A stretch of 64,000 nucleotides of DNA from Flavobacterium quisquiliarum (GTDB lineage: Bacteria; Bacteroidota; Bacteroidia; Flavobacteriales; Flavobacteriaceae): assembly GCF_019308285.1 (NCBI RefSeq), contig NZ_WWEM01000039.1:248001-312000 (forward strand), given 5' to 3'. The translations under genes and the position numbers were made by a program. Numbering within the stretch: position 1 is the stretch's first letter; each line of letters begins with the position of its first letter. The notes under the pieces were generated by a model. The model saw only the letters and a program-made list of their open reading frames with translations. It was not told the DNA's origin and did not search any database. Shown in pieces: positions 35,501 to 43,555 of this stretch.

Positions 35501-37973
35501 TTTTAAAAAAACGGAAAGGATGCACAGAAAAAAACTCAGATTGATTGGTTTCCAGATTTATCGCATACCATTTCTGTAAAACTTCCTGATTTCTATTCCA
35601 GTCCTGCAAACCAGCTTTATCATCCAGGGTATTAAGATTATCTAATAAAGCTTTGTGTGTACTAGAAACTAAAACATCAAAAAGAGATTTAATGGTCAGA
35701 TTGTTTTCGGCATCAATTTCTGCATTCATAAAATCATGAAAAGATGCTACTTTATTAATTTCATTATCAATTTCGCGAACCAGTTTTACGCGGTTATCTG
35801 CTATTGCTTGAAATTTGTTTTTAGAAGCCGTAAAATCGTTGAATGTCTTTTTTAAATCTAAAATGAACTCTTTTTTATCGGCTTGAGAATCGTGAATCAA
35901 ACAGCATAAATCGTCTAATCCCTGATTTTTTAAGCGATAAAAAACCACATCGAGCGCGGCACGTTTCTCGCAGACAAACAGTACTTTTTTCCCTCGGGCA
36001 ACATAATTAGCAATTAAATTGGCAATAGTTTGCGATTTTCCGGTTCCTGGCGGTCCTTGAATAATATAACTTTCGCCGGTTTCAGAATATTTTACCGCAT
36101 TGTTTTGTGTCGGGTCACTCGCCACAACATTAAACGTTTTGGTAAAACTATTTCCTGATTCCAGTTCGTTTTTAAAATTTTTCTGCGCTAGAGAATCAAA
36201 CAGATTTTTGAAAACATTACTTTCTATATCGCTCTCAATAACCTGATTGTAATCGCGCACAAGAGACATTTTTTTATAATTAAAATTACCCAGAATCAAA
36301 TTACAGGTATCAAACTCCCAGCGAAAAGGATTTATATCACCTTCGTCAAGTTGGTAAAACTCTCTTTCTATCGTTTTGTTTTCATTAAAAAAATGCGCAT
36401 TTCTTTTTATATCACTATTTATCAAATATTCTAAAGAAGAAGCATGTGTAAAAACATAATTACGAAATAACTCTAACCCATACGGCTGAAAATTTTCCTG
36501 CTGATACGAATAACTCAAACTGCGCTGATCCTGAATTGCTTGTTTCTTTTTTGAGCGTTTATTAAACTGTGTCAGAATTTGTTTGGCCTGAGAATAGATT
36601 AGTTTAATTTTGGGTTTGTCAATATAATCCAAAACAATTCCTGAATTGTTTTTTTCAACCTGCACACGCAATAATTCATAAACCGATTCGATTTTAGTTT
36701 CAGAAAGCTGAATTCTTTCTGGAAGTCGAATGTCGTATAATTCTTTGAGGACATTTGCCAGAACTGGATTTACCTCAACTTCAGAATCCAGAAATTCTAA
36801 AGAATATTGATCTTTCAAGCCTTTTTTCTTTGTAAGTGTTACAGAGGCCAAAAGCAAAGGCGAAACTATTTTCTCTGAACTATTTTCTTTTGTGTTAAAC
36901 CAGTTCAGATTACAAATAACCAATTTTAACTGGCTGAAACCATATTCATTAATATCTTTATTGGCTTCTAAACGTATTTTATCGAGAGTGGGCACAATAT
37001 ACGTATTGTCTCCAATTTCTAAATATTTATTAAGCGAAATAGTACTGGTTTTGCTTATTTTATTTGATATTTCCTCATTCCAGTAGAAAATAGAATTCGG
37101 ATCGATATTTTTATAATCTAAAGCTTGCGGTACGGAAGAAACCGTAAGATTTAAGAATTTTAAATTGGGCTGAAAGTATAAAAGTCTGTTGCGTTTGCTG
37201 TTATCAAATAATCTATTACGGAGTTTTTCGTGAATAAACTGTTTTTTATTCTGAACTTTAGAATCAATCAGACTCGATAAATCGTATTCATTTTCAGGAT
37301 CGTAATCTCTGTAATTTTTAAGTTTTTCGATTACTTCATTAACATCTTTCCATCTTTTATTTCGGTTTAATTCGGTCATTCCGAGAATAATATTCGCAAT
37401 TGCAGGATTTATTTTACTGTTAAGAAAATACATTTTCTTGCGGTATTCTACAAAACGCTTTACATCGTCAAGAACTGTAAAATCAAATTGAAGCGTGATA
37501 CTGGCCAAAATCATTCCCAAAACAAAAATATCCGTTACAGGATCATGATGCCCAAATTCAAATTCAAAACAGCCGTAATCTTTTACATAAATAGCTTTTT
37601 TAGTATTTGTTTCTTCGTTTTCCGAAACACTTTTATCACCAAATTCACTTACTACATTCTCGCCTATCTCAGTTGTATTATAATGAAGTCCTGAAATTTC
37701 GAATGCCTTGCTTTTACTAGTAAACAATTCCTGAATTGGTTTCAAATTTTGTTTTACTTCAAATGCATTATCGGCAATATGAAGGTGTCCGTTTTCGATA
37801 TAAATCGAAGAAATATTGTCTAGCGAGGCTACTTTTCCCTGATTATGGATAGCAGAAACTGTTTTTAGTAAAGGCAGTATTATCGCAATAATATCATCGC
37901 TTGAAAATGTCCCTTTTTGAAAATTTTCGGAAATGAATTCGTAAAAAGCTGATTCTTTTATTGGTGCAGCCAT
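32568..37973 (-). CDS. Kinase-like / COG1112-type SF1 helicase / nuclease-like / WGR fusion protein
   Basis: An 1801-residue protein. The first 235 residues look like a protein-kinase C-lobe (TVSAIHNQGKVASLDNISSI, DPVTDIFVLGMILASITL, ELNRNKRWKDVNEVIEKL) without a Gly-rich loop and with no HRD, so probably a pseudokinase. A DUF4011-like region follows. The helicase has Walker A QGPPGTGKSQT (about 635), Walker B VIFDEASQIT (about 1263), QGDERDIIIMST (about 1496) and RLNVIFSRAKKS (about 1534). Residues about 1600-1700 resemble the MTES_1575/DUF559 nuclease, but the first catalytic Asp position reads FKCHLGI. A WGR domain (about 1735-1800), typical of PARPs, ends the protein. Kinase plus COG1112 helicase recalls Mokosh MkoA. 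The gene is 1 base from the upstream protease gene. Confidence 0.85.
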   Translation of the reverse strand: MAAPIKESAFYEFISENFQKGTFSSDDIIAIILPLLKTVSAIHNQGKVASLDNISSIYIENGHLHIADNAFEVKQNLKPIQELFTSKSKAFEISGLHYNTTEIGENVVSEFGDKSVSENEETNTKKAIYVKDYGCFEFEFGHHDPVTDIFVLGMILASITLQFDFTVLDDVKRFVEYRKKMYFLNSKINPAIANIILGMTELNRNKRWKDVNEVIEKLKNYRDYDPENEYDLSSLIDSKVQNKKQFIHEKLRNRLFDNSKRNRLLYFQPNLKFLNLTVSSVPQALDYKNIDPNSIFYWNEEISNKISKTSTISLNKYLEIGDNTYIVPTLDKIRLEANKDINEYGFSQLKLVICNLNWFNTKENSSEKIVSPLLLASVTLTKKKGLKDQYSLEFLDSEVEVNPVLANVLKELYDIRLPERIQLSETKIESVYELLRVQVEKNNSGIVLDYIDKPKIKLIYSQAKQILTQFNKRSKKKQAIQDQRSLSYSYQQENFQPYGLELFRNYVFTHASSLEYLINSDIKRNAHFFNENKTIEREFYQLDEGDINPFRWEFDTCNLILGNFNYKKMSLVRDYNQVIESDIESNVFKNLFDSLAQKNFKNELESGNSFTKTFNVVASDPTQNNAVKYSETGESYIIQGPPGTGKSQTIANLIANYVARGKKVLFVCEKRAALDVVFYRLKNQGLDDLCCLIHDSQADKKEFILDLKKTFNDFTASKNKFQAIADNRVKLVREIDNEINKVASFHDFMNAEIDAENNLTIKSLFDVLVSSTHKALLDNLNTLDDKAGLQDWNRNQEVLQKWYAINLETNQSEFFSVHPFRFFKTNVFHNYKNISDLKNDLENSQEILENISERLDFISIPPEIDTFFELQKFLRRAMATFVYFDANMAELLEPNSSIFRSLENDVQTLLKLRNDIEKSAKQYPYWKTNISETDAKNALEIIRKNENSFFNFINSDYKKAKNEILAVYDINKHAVKPSLVVVLENYCAQFEQEEKFNTLKTDFEGKYNLGDLFELKYHTETIKKELDETILKFGEKLEKSERKEVVELKNLFLKVSSSLVNSIENYENLSLSEIENEITAINSKKIYFDLYASFFDEIQDLNPSVIQLLKTKKIPLEHLKITLAERSLEKYYAINYTHKKFNMDMLHTSIQRIKKRYADLLELNGKYIVAKQISNLKELILTSEMSVSGMTADQKEAKKSITEGRKILENEFSKSIRFKSIRDLASSDSGQIIREIKPVWLMSPLSVSDTLPVNENYFDVVIFDEASQITLEEGLVPIYRAKQTIIVGDEMQMPPSNFFGSSSGNQDDLWKDATEEDDDYFSLDADSFLTQGARKFPSIMLGWHYRSKHEALIGFSNASFYDSKLLTIPDLKDHSKFSEPIIVEKVQDAKANLEQLFSKPISYHYIKNGVYNNRSNTLEAQYIANIVREILMQNKEQSIGIVAFSMEQQNEIETAIEALCIDDKVFENLLEEEYKRIENNQFVGLFVKNLENVQGDERDIIIMSTCFGYNPNGKMLMNFGPINKRGGEKRLNVIFSRAKKSMCVVSSIKYFDIKNEYNEGANYFRKYLQYAELVSLGQVEAANNVLNSINNKNNTATSSIIADQIQDEISKMGYSTVKNVGQSKFKCHLGIKKTDEDEEFVLGIMIDDHVHYANDDILEQYLLRPEILKNNGWNVCQIYIKDWIENKPRVLKMIGAALKNEYFFEEEEIESLNTDIETIEVENQNQDLNGNVVFERYLNTSNGSNKFWEISQQDKNIIVQYGRIGTKGQKMVKTFDSEDNAIKEKRKLIAQKLAKEYFKES

Positions 37974-37974
37974 C

Positions 37975-39177
37975 TTAATAAGTATTTTCGAGATCAGATT
38001 GTAAAATAGTGTTTAATGTCGCAGTACACTTTTGACTAAAAGTTTTATACGTCTTGTCAGTGAGATTTAATTCCTTTTTCAAAATCACCTTTATCTCCTC
38101 TTCAAGTCCTAATTGTTCAGAAATATCCAAAATATGCCCTATAAATGCTTCCTTGAGATCAGGATCGCATAGTGCAAAATCCAGCATTACATAACCATAG
38201 TACTCTTTTAGATTTTTCCTGCTGTTTTCTATTTTTAGTTTGAATGTCTCATCAATAATAATATCATTTTTTCTGTCTGCATTAGAAAAATACTGTTTGT
38301 ACATCGCAATACAATATTCAGATTGTGCCCATTTTGGTTTTAAAATAATCGATATTAATTCTTTTGTTACATCAAAAACCAATTTTTTGGTAAATAAATT
38401 TAATTGATGAAGATCGATTTTGCCTGAAATAATTTTCTCTGTTTTAGAATAAAAATTGGCATTATCATTTTGAAAAATTTCTAATGACTTAGCACGAATA
38501 AAATTTTCGGGATGTGTTTCGCCTTCTGAACCTTTTTGGATTCTTTCGAGAATTTCGTCGGCTTGTTTTAAATAACTTTGGGCAGAAACTTTTTCTAAAC
38601 CTGTATTCAATTTAACCAAAGTTTCAATTGTAGTTTCCAGACTTCCGCTCACTTTTAGCGCGCCGAGATCACAAAATAATTCAGTATAAAGCTGATATAA
38701 TCTGGATGTTTCGTAATAAAACAATTCACTTTTAGGATCGCTGGCAATAGTATTTATGATTCTGTTTGTGATTTCAAAATCGCCATTTTCTAAATTAAAA
38801 AGCAAAATATGCGACAATTCATGCCCGAATAAAACCAGTAATTCCTCCTCATTCAGCAATTTTAAAATAGTTCCGGAAAGAATAATATGTGCTTCTTTTT
38901 CAAAAAAAACAACTCCTGCATTATTGCCATCCATAGATTGCGACTGATAAATCGTAATCGGAATAATAATCCCCAATTTATCTTTTGCAACTTGTAAAAT
39001 TTCATACACTTTTGGTTCCGTCTGCGGATCTATGCGATAGGAATTTTTTAGTAAATCGGTTTTGTATGCTTCTTGTTGTTCTACTTTTACTTTTTCTTCA
39101 GAGAACCAAGACCATGTTTTATCTTGTTTCTTGAAATAATCTCTTAAATCAGAATGAAACGGAAATGGTTTAATCAT
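37975..39177 (-). CDS. Soluble M48-like HExxH metalloprotease
   Basis: A 400-residue protein without signal or membrane segments. LFGHELSHILLFN (about residue 118) is the HExxH zinc site, and the downstream ELFCDLGALKVSG (about 167) supplies the Glu/Asp helix of M48 peptidases. The C-terminal 200 residues are helical with no recognised domain. M48 enzymes usually cleave membrane-associated proteins; a soluble one next to a large helicase looks more like a switch or effector protease. It starts 9 bases after the nrtR stop and ends 1 base before the helicase start. Confidence 0.8.
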   Translation of the reverse strand: MIKPFPFHSDLRDYFKKQDKTWSWFSEEKVKVEQQEAYKTDLLKNSYRIDPQTEPKVYEILQVAKDKLGIIIPITIYQSQSMDGNNAGVVFFEKEAHIILSGTILKLLNEEELLVLFGHELSHILLFNLENGDFEITNRIINTIASDPKSELFYYETSRLYQLYTELFCDLGALKVSGSLETTIETLVKLNTGLEKVSAQSYLKQADEILERIQKGSEGETHPENFIRAKSLEIFQNDNANFYSKTEKIISGKIDLHQLNLFTKKLVFDVTKELISIILKPKWAQSEYCIAMYKQYFSNADRKNDIIIDETFKLKIENSRKNLKEYYGYVMLDFALCDPDLKEAFIGHILDISEQLGLEEEIKVILKKELNLTDKTYKTFSQKCTATLNTILQSDLENTY

Positions 39178-39186
39178 AATGTTATT

Positions 39187-39879
39187 TTAAGCAAATTTTA
39201 TTTCGAAATGAAAGCCGTCTTTTGCCAAATCATTATATTTCTTCTTATTAAATCGAAATAATTTGGCAGGACGTCCTGTTTTTATTGGCGAATAATTTTC
39301 TGTTTCTTCTACAATTCCAAAACTGAGTATTTTTTTTCGGAAATTACGACGTTCTATTTCTTTTTCTAAAATGGTACAATAAAGATTCTCAAGATCTGAA
39401 AAAAGGAATTCTTCCGGTAATAAATCGAAGCCAATTGGTTCGTAAGTCAATTTTGCTTTCAATCTTTCAATTCCTTTTTGAAGTATACTATTATGATCGA
39501 ATGCCAAAGGTGGAATTTCATCAATCTTAAACCATTGTACTCTTTCAGCATCTGTATCTGCTTTGATTTCTAAATTGGAAGCATCTACTAAAGCATAATA
39601 AGCAACAGAAATTACACGGTTTCTGGAATCTCTGTAAATATCATCTCCAAAAGTATATAACTGTTCCATAAACGTAAGCTGTACATTGGTTTCTTCGTGC
39701 AGTTCCCGAATAACCGCATCACTCAGAGATTCTGAATTCTGAACTAAACCGCCCGGTAAAGCCCAATATTTTTCTGAAGTTCCAAATTGCTGTTCAATCA
39801 ATAACGCATACAAATCATTGTTTTTATAACCAAAAACAATCGCATCAACCGCAATTCTAATATTTTGCAAATTTTCCAT
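39187..39879 (-). CDS. nrtR: NrtR-type Nudix transcriptional regulator
   Basis: A 230-residue protein: an N-terminal Nudix domain (about 8-140) and a C-terminal winged helix (about 155-230). The Nudix box GGLVQNSESLSDAVIRELHE, followed by ETNV, keeps G-x5-E-x7-REUxEE with Asn in place of the last Gly. ILSFGIVEETENYSPIKTGR and PAKLFRFNKKKYNDL match the DNA-binding part of NrtR. NrtR proteins repress NAD+ salvage genes and let go when ADP-ribose binds. Here it is the first gene of the island and probably controls the operators at 32487-32559. Its own -7 element may be TATATTTG on the minus strand (39906-39899). Confidence 0.88.
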   Translation of the reverse strand: MENLQNIRIAVDAIVFGYKNNDLYALLIEQQFGTSEKYWALPGGLVQNSESLSDAVIRELHEETNVQLTFMEQLYTFGDDIYRDSRNRVISVAYYALVDASNLEIKADTDAERVQWFKIDEIPPLAFDHNSILQKGIERLKAKLTYEPIGFDLLPEEFLFSDLENLYCTILEKEIERRNFRKKILSFGIVEETENYSPIKTGRPAKLFRFNKKKYNDLAKDGFHFEIKFA

Positions 39880-39912
39880 AATCTAAAATCGTATCAAACA
39901 AATATAACGAAT

Positions 39913-39965
39913 GAGAGTCAATTTTATAATCTAATGCAAAAGCATAAATTATAAAACTGACTCTC
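39913..39965 (-). terminator. Long hairpin between the PKD lipoprotein gene and nrtR
   Basis: An 18-bp near-perfect stem (39913-39930 with 39948-39965, one mismatch) topped by TAATGC/GCATAA. It lies 28 bases after the PKD gene stop on the minus strand. There is no strong T-run, so termination is probable but not certain. Confidence 0.45.
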
Positions 39966-39993
39966 ACTAAATATCTTTTTCTTTTTCGGTTAT

Positions 39994-40365
39994 CTAATTT
40001 ACCGTAACATTTTTCTTTGGGCTTACAGTACAACTTCCTCCGTCTTTGGAAAGTGTTACATCTGCTTTTACTTCAAATGTTCCAGTCGCACTGTAAGTAT
40101 GCGATACAGCTCCGGTAGTTCCAGTTATAGTTTGCGCAGGAGTTCCGTCTCCAAAAGTCCATTTTACAGAAGTTACGGTATTGCTGCCGCTATATTGAAT
40201 AGAGTAATTAATTATTTTCGAATTTGTTCCATCTGGCGAATGTTTTAATTCGGTTAAAATAGAATCACCAAAACAGTCTACAATTGCCGCATCATCGCTC
40301 TTACTGCAAGAATTGATCATAAAAAACACCATGGTAAACATTAAAACTGTTGCAATCTTTTTCAT
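39994..40365 (-). CDS. PKD-domain lipoprotein
   Basis: A 123-residue lipoprotein (MKKIATVLMFTMVFFMINSCSK; lipobox NSC) with one PKD-like Ig fold: VTSVKWTFGDGTPAQT, then VSHTYSATGTFEVKADVT, the classic WxFGDG and HTY signatures. PKD domains bind glycans or other proteins at the cell surface. Single gene, function unknown. Confidence 0.85.
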   Translation of the reverse strand: MKKIATVLMFTMVFFMINSCSKSDDAAIVDCFGDSILTELKHSPDGTNSKIINYSIQYSGSNTVTSVKWTFGDGTPAQTITGTTGAVSHTYSATGTFEVKADVTLSKDGGSCTVSPKKNVTVN

Positions 40366-40480
40366 AATTGGAAATTTTAGTGGTTTGTATTCTCAAATTT
40401 ATTCTTTTTAAAAGACATATTCAAAAGAATAAGAAAGAATTTTCACTCGAAAGACAAGGGTAATCAATTGATAAAGTGCA

Positions 40481-41386
40481 TCATAAACGATTTCCAAAAA
40501 ACAACTTCAGTTCTTTTTCAATGATATCAAAAAACGATTTTAAGTTGTTATTCTTCGGAGCCAATAAATACACGAATTCTTCTGGCACATGAAAACTGTT
40601 CCACAATAACTGTAGTTTATTCTTTTTAATAAATTCTCTCGCGTTACAATTCCATGTAGCCGCAACTCCTTCATTTTTGCCTAAAAGACGAAGCATTTCT
40701 GATTCTGAAGGAATAATATAATTAGGAACCATCGAAGGTCTTTTTTTATTGAAAGCATGAAGCCAAAACACTTTTATATGCGGAATTCTCGCATCATGGC
40801 TGTACCACTTTTGTGCATTGAGCCACTGTTCGATTTCAGTAAAATTATCTGATTTTAATTTCTGACGGAATTCAGTTATATCCAAAGAAGTTGGAGCAAC
40901 TAATATCAATTTGATTTTTCCAACAACTTCGTAAGTTGTATCAAACGTATCAAATCGTTTTGTGGTAATGGCAAAATCTAATTTTTTAGCATCAACTAAT
41001 GCAAAGAGTTCATCGTTTTCTGCGAAAGTAAAATCGATTAAATCAAATTTTGAAATCAGGAGATTTCCAACACACTCAAAAAGATGTTTCGAAATGCCGA
41101 CAGATATTAAACGATTCGCATCTTCTGCTTTAGCTCTGAAACTAGTTTCGACACTTTCGAGACGATCAAGCGCATCTATTATCAAATTATTCAGTAACTT
41201 AGCGTATTCTGTTGGTTCAACGCCTTTTGATTTTCGGTTGAATAATTTATTACCAACATGCGCTTCTAACATAGAAATTTGCTGACTAACCGCAGGCTGA
41301 CTCATAAACAACTCTTTGGCGGCTACTGAAAAATTACCATTTTTATAAACCGCCTTAAATGTTCTGTACCATTCAAGATTTACCAT
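40481..41386 (-). CDS. LysR-family transcriptional regulator
   Basis: A 301-residue LysR regulator. The N-terminal winged helix is clear: FKAVYKNGNFSVAAKELFMS, followed by QPAVSQQISMLE (about 10-43). The C-terminal part is a periplasmic-binding-like sensor. I start at the ATG at 41386 (MVNLEWYRTF); the longer frame to 41521 would run through the divergent promoter. It is transcribed away from a DJ-1/PfpI gene 85 bp off, the usual layout for a LysR regulator and its target. Confidence 0.9.
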   Translation of the reverse strand: MVNLEWYRTFKAVYKNGNFSVAAKELFMSQPAVSQQISMLEAHVGNKLFNRKSKGVEPTEYAKLLNNLIIDALDRLESVETSFRAKAEDANRLISVGISKHLFECVGNLLISKFDLIDFTFAENDELFALVDAKKLDFAITTKRFDTFDTTYEVVGKIKLILVAPTSLDITEFRQKLKSDNFTEIEQWLNAQKWYSHDARIPHIKVFWLHAFNKKRPSMVPNYIIPSESEMLRLLGKNEGVAATWNCNAREFIKKNKLQLLWNSFHVPEEFVYLLAPKNNNLKSFFDIIEKELKLFFGNRL

Positions 41387-41394
41387 GATATAAA

Positions 41395-41409
41395 TTTGTT
41401 TATAACAAA
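41395..41409. promoter_or_regulatory. Candidate LysR-type operator in the divergent region
   Basis: TTTGTT-TAT-AACAAA, a perfect 15-bp dyad with the T-N11-A shape, 9 bases before the lysR start codon, suited to autoregulation and control of the divergent gene. A TAAATTTG -7 element for that gene lies at 41448-41455. Confidence 0.45.
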
Positions 41410-41471
41410 CATAGTTTATTTTATTTTTACTGATATCACATAAGCCGTAAATTTGTTCAAAATTTAATCTT

Positions 41472-42233
41472 ATGAAGAAAATAGCATTACTCGCAATAAT
41501 TGCATTTACAGCTGTAAGCACATCTGCTTTGGCTCAAAAATCAAATAAAAAAAGAATGAAAAAAGTATTATTTGTTGTAACCAGCAACGATAAGCTGGGC
41601 AATACAGGAGAAAAAACGGGATTCTGGTCTGAAGAATTTGCTGCTCCTTATTATGAATTATTAGATCAAGGTGTTGAAATTACAATTGCGTCTCCCCTTG
41701 GAGGACAACCGCCAATTGACCCAAAAAGTGCTGATCCTGCTTCGGCAACAGAAGACACCAAACGTTTTGACGCTGATAAAGTTTTACAAGAAAAATTAAA
41801 AAACACTTTAAAACTATCCACTGTTAATCAAAAAGATTATGACGCTGTATTTTATCCAGGAGGACATGGTCCGCTTTGGGATTTGGTGCAGGATCAAAAC
41901 TCTATTGCTTTAATTGAATCCTTCTATACGCACAATAAACCAGTAGCTTTTGTTTGCCACGCTCCTGCTGTTTTGAAAAACGTAAAAGTAAAAGGGGAAT
42001 ATTTAGTAAAAGGTAAAAAAGTAACCGGATTTACTAATGATGAAGAAGAAGCGGTTGGTTTAACAAAAGTGGTTCCGTTTTTATTAGAAGACGCTTTAGC
42101 CTCAAACGGAGGTATTTTTTCTAAAGGACCAAACTGGCAGCCATATGCAGTAGAAGACGGACTTTTAATTACAGGTCAAAACCCGGCATCATCTAAATTG
42201 GTAGCTGGAAAATTATTACAGAAATTGAACTAA
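41472..42233 (+). CDS. DJ-1/PfpI family protein, exported
   Basis: A 253-residue class I glutamine-amidotransferase-like protein with a signal peptide (MKKIALLAIIAFTAVSTSALAQ). The nucleophile elbow is VAFVCHAPAVLKNV (Cys about residue 159, with His next to it), and DAVFYPGGHGPLWDL (about 130) is the upstream oxyanion/Glu region of the Hsp31/YhbO-like group. Relatives are glyoxalases, chaperones or peptidases; export is less common. It is probably controlled by the divergent LysR protein. Confidence 0.85.
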   Translation: MKKIALLAIIAFTAVSTSALAQKSNKKRMKKVLFVVTSNDKLGNTGEKTGFWSEEFAAPYYELLDQGVEITIASPLGGQPPIDPKSADPASATEDTKRFDADKVLQEKLKNTLKLSTVNQKDYDAVFYPGGHGPLWDLVQDQNSIALIESFYTHNKPVAFVCHAPAVLKNVKVKGEYLVKGKKVTGFTNDEEEAVGLTKVVPFLLEDALASNGGIFSKGPNWQPYAVEDGLLITGQNPASSKLVAGKLLQKLN

Positions 42234-42234
42234 A

Positions 42235-42363
42235 GATTCTGAGATACTAAGTTGCTAAGGTTCTAAGATTTTAGCAACTTGGCTTTTTATCAAAAATTAA
42301 AAGAATAAAATTAACCCGATGCTAAAAAAACTTAGAATCTCAGTTTCTTAGCATCTTAGAAAC
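42235..42363. repeat. CTAAG-type palindromic repeat with embedded terminator
   Basis: The gap to the next gene is an inverted repeat of GATTCTGAGATACTAAG and CTTAGAATCTCAG/GCATCTTAGAAAC words. Inside it, AAGTTGCTAA (42249-42258) pairs perfectly with TTAGCAACTT (42271-42280), then GGCTTTTT, which can terminate the DJ-1 gene. Confidence 0.6.
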
Positions 42364-42376
42364 TCTAAAAAAAATC

Positions 42377-43534
42377 ATGTTAAACTTTGAATTATACAAT
42401 CCAACAAACTTAGTTTTCGGGAAAGGACAAATTGAAAAACTTTCAACTCTAGTTCCAAAAGAAGCTAAAATTCTTTTGGCTTATGGCGGTGGAAGTATTT
42501 TTAAAAACGGAATTTACGATCAGGTAATTGCCAACTTAAAAGGTTTTGAAATTGTGGAATTTGGCGGAATCGAACCGAATCCAAGATTTGAAACTTTAAT
42601 GAAAGCGGTTGATGTTATTAAAGCCGAAAAAATCGACTTTATTTTGGCTGTCGGCGGTGGATCTGTGATTGATGGTGTGAAATTTATTTCGGGTGCTGTG
42701 AATTTTGAAGGAAATCCGATTGACATTTTACAGAAACGCATTTTGATTAAAGAAAATGCAGTGCCATTTGGAACAGTTTTAACACTTCCAGCAACGGGAA
42801 GTGAAATGAATTCAGGTTATGTGGTAACGATTGAAGCAACTCAGGAAAAATTATCTTCCGGCGGAAGCGCTTTGTTCCCACAATTCTCTATTTGTGACCC
42901 GACAGTAATTGCTTCTTTACCAAAAAGACAACTTGAAAACGGTGTTGTAGATGCTTTTACGCACGTAATGGAACAATATTTAACGTATCCAACTGATGCT
43001 TTTTTACAAGATAGAATTGCCGAAGGAATTTTACAGACTTTAATTGAAGTTGGCCCTGGTGTTGTTAAAAACCCAACCGATTATACTTTGGCTTCTAATT
43101 TTATGTGGAGTTGTACAATGGCTTTAAATGGATTAATCCAAAAAGGTGTTCCGAGTGATTGGGCCACACACATGATTGGTCACGAATTAACAGCTTTATA
43201 TGAAATTGATCATGCCAGAACTTTGGCAATTATTGGCCCAAGTTTGTATACTGTAATGTTCGAAACTAAAAAAGGAAAACTGGCGCAATACGGAAGACGT
43301 ATTTTCAACTTAACTGGTTCTGATGAAGAAGTAGCAAAAGAAGCGATCAACCAAACAGTTGAGTTTTTCCATACTATGGGAATGGACACAAAACTTTCTC
43401 AATATACAGAAGACTACAGTAAAACAGCCGATTTTATCGTAAATCGTTTTGATGAAAGAGGCTGGAAAGGTCTTGGCGAAAAGCAATTAGTGACTTTAGA
43501 TAAAGTGAAATCTATTGTCGAGCTTTCTTATTAA
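42377..43534 (+). CDS. Iron-containing alcohol dehydrogenase (YqhD/BDH-like)
   Basis: A 385-residue group III alcohol dehydrogenase. AVGGGSVIDGVKFI (about 95) is the NAD(P)-binding GGGS motif, LPATGSEMNSG (about 138) the phosphate-binding part, and the iron ligands come from DAFTHVMEQYLTYP (about 193-205), HMIGHELTALYEIDHART (about 259-276). The N-terminus NFELYNPTNLVFGKGQI is typical of the YqhD/butanol dehydrogenase branch, which reduces aldehydes with NADPH. Next to a DJ-1 protein, a role in aldehyde detoxification is plausible. Confidence 0.93.
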   Translation: MLNFELYNPTNLVFGKGQIEKLSTLVPKEAKILLAYGGGSIFKNGIYDQVIANLKGFEIVEFGGIEPNPRFETLMKAVDVIKAEKIDFILAVGGGSVIDGVKFISGAVNFEGNPIDILQKRILIKENAVPFGTVLTLPATGSEMNSGYVVTIEATQEKLSSGGSALFPQFSICDPTVIASLPKRQLENGVVDAFTHVMEQYLTYPTDAFLQDRIAEGILQTLIEVGPGVVKNPTDYTLASNFMWSCTMALNGLIQKGVPSDWATHMIGHELTALYEIDHARTLAIIGPSLYTVMFETKKGKLAQYGRRIFNLTGSDEEVAKEAINQTVEFFHTMGMDTKLSQYTEDYSKTADFIVNRFDERGWKGLGEKQLVTLDKVKSIVELSY

Positions 43535-43555
43535 TAGATAAATTCCAAATTTTTT

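Noticed and set aside
33267-37694. Several plus-strand ORFs of 60-100 codons inside the helicase gene
   Set aside because: They are antisense shadows of a clear coding frame with conserved helicase motifs.
32568-39177. A complete Mokosh system
   Set aside because: The kinase-like plus COG1112 helicase theme fits, but no PLD-domain partner is present and the kinase part looks degenerate; kept only as a comparison.
23354-39879. The island as a prophage or integrative element
   Set aside because: No integrase, transposase, tRNA boundary, structural phage genes or direct repeats were seen at its ends.
41387-41521. N-terminal extension of the LysR regulator
   Set aside because: It runs through the divergent promoter and the start of the DJ-1 gene; the standard LysR N-terminus begins at 41386.
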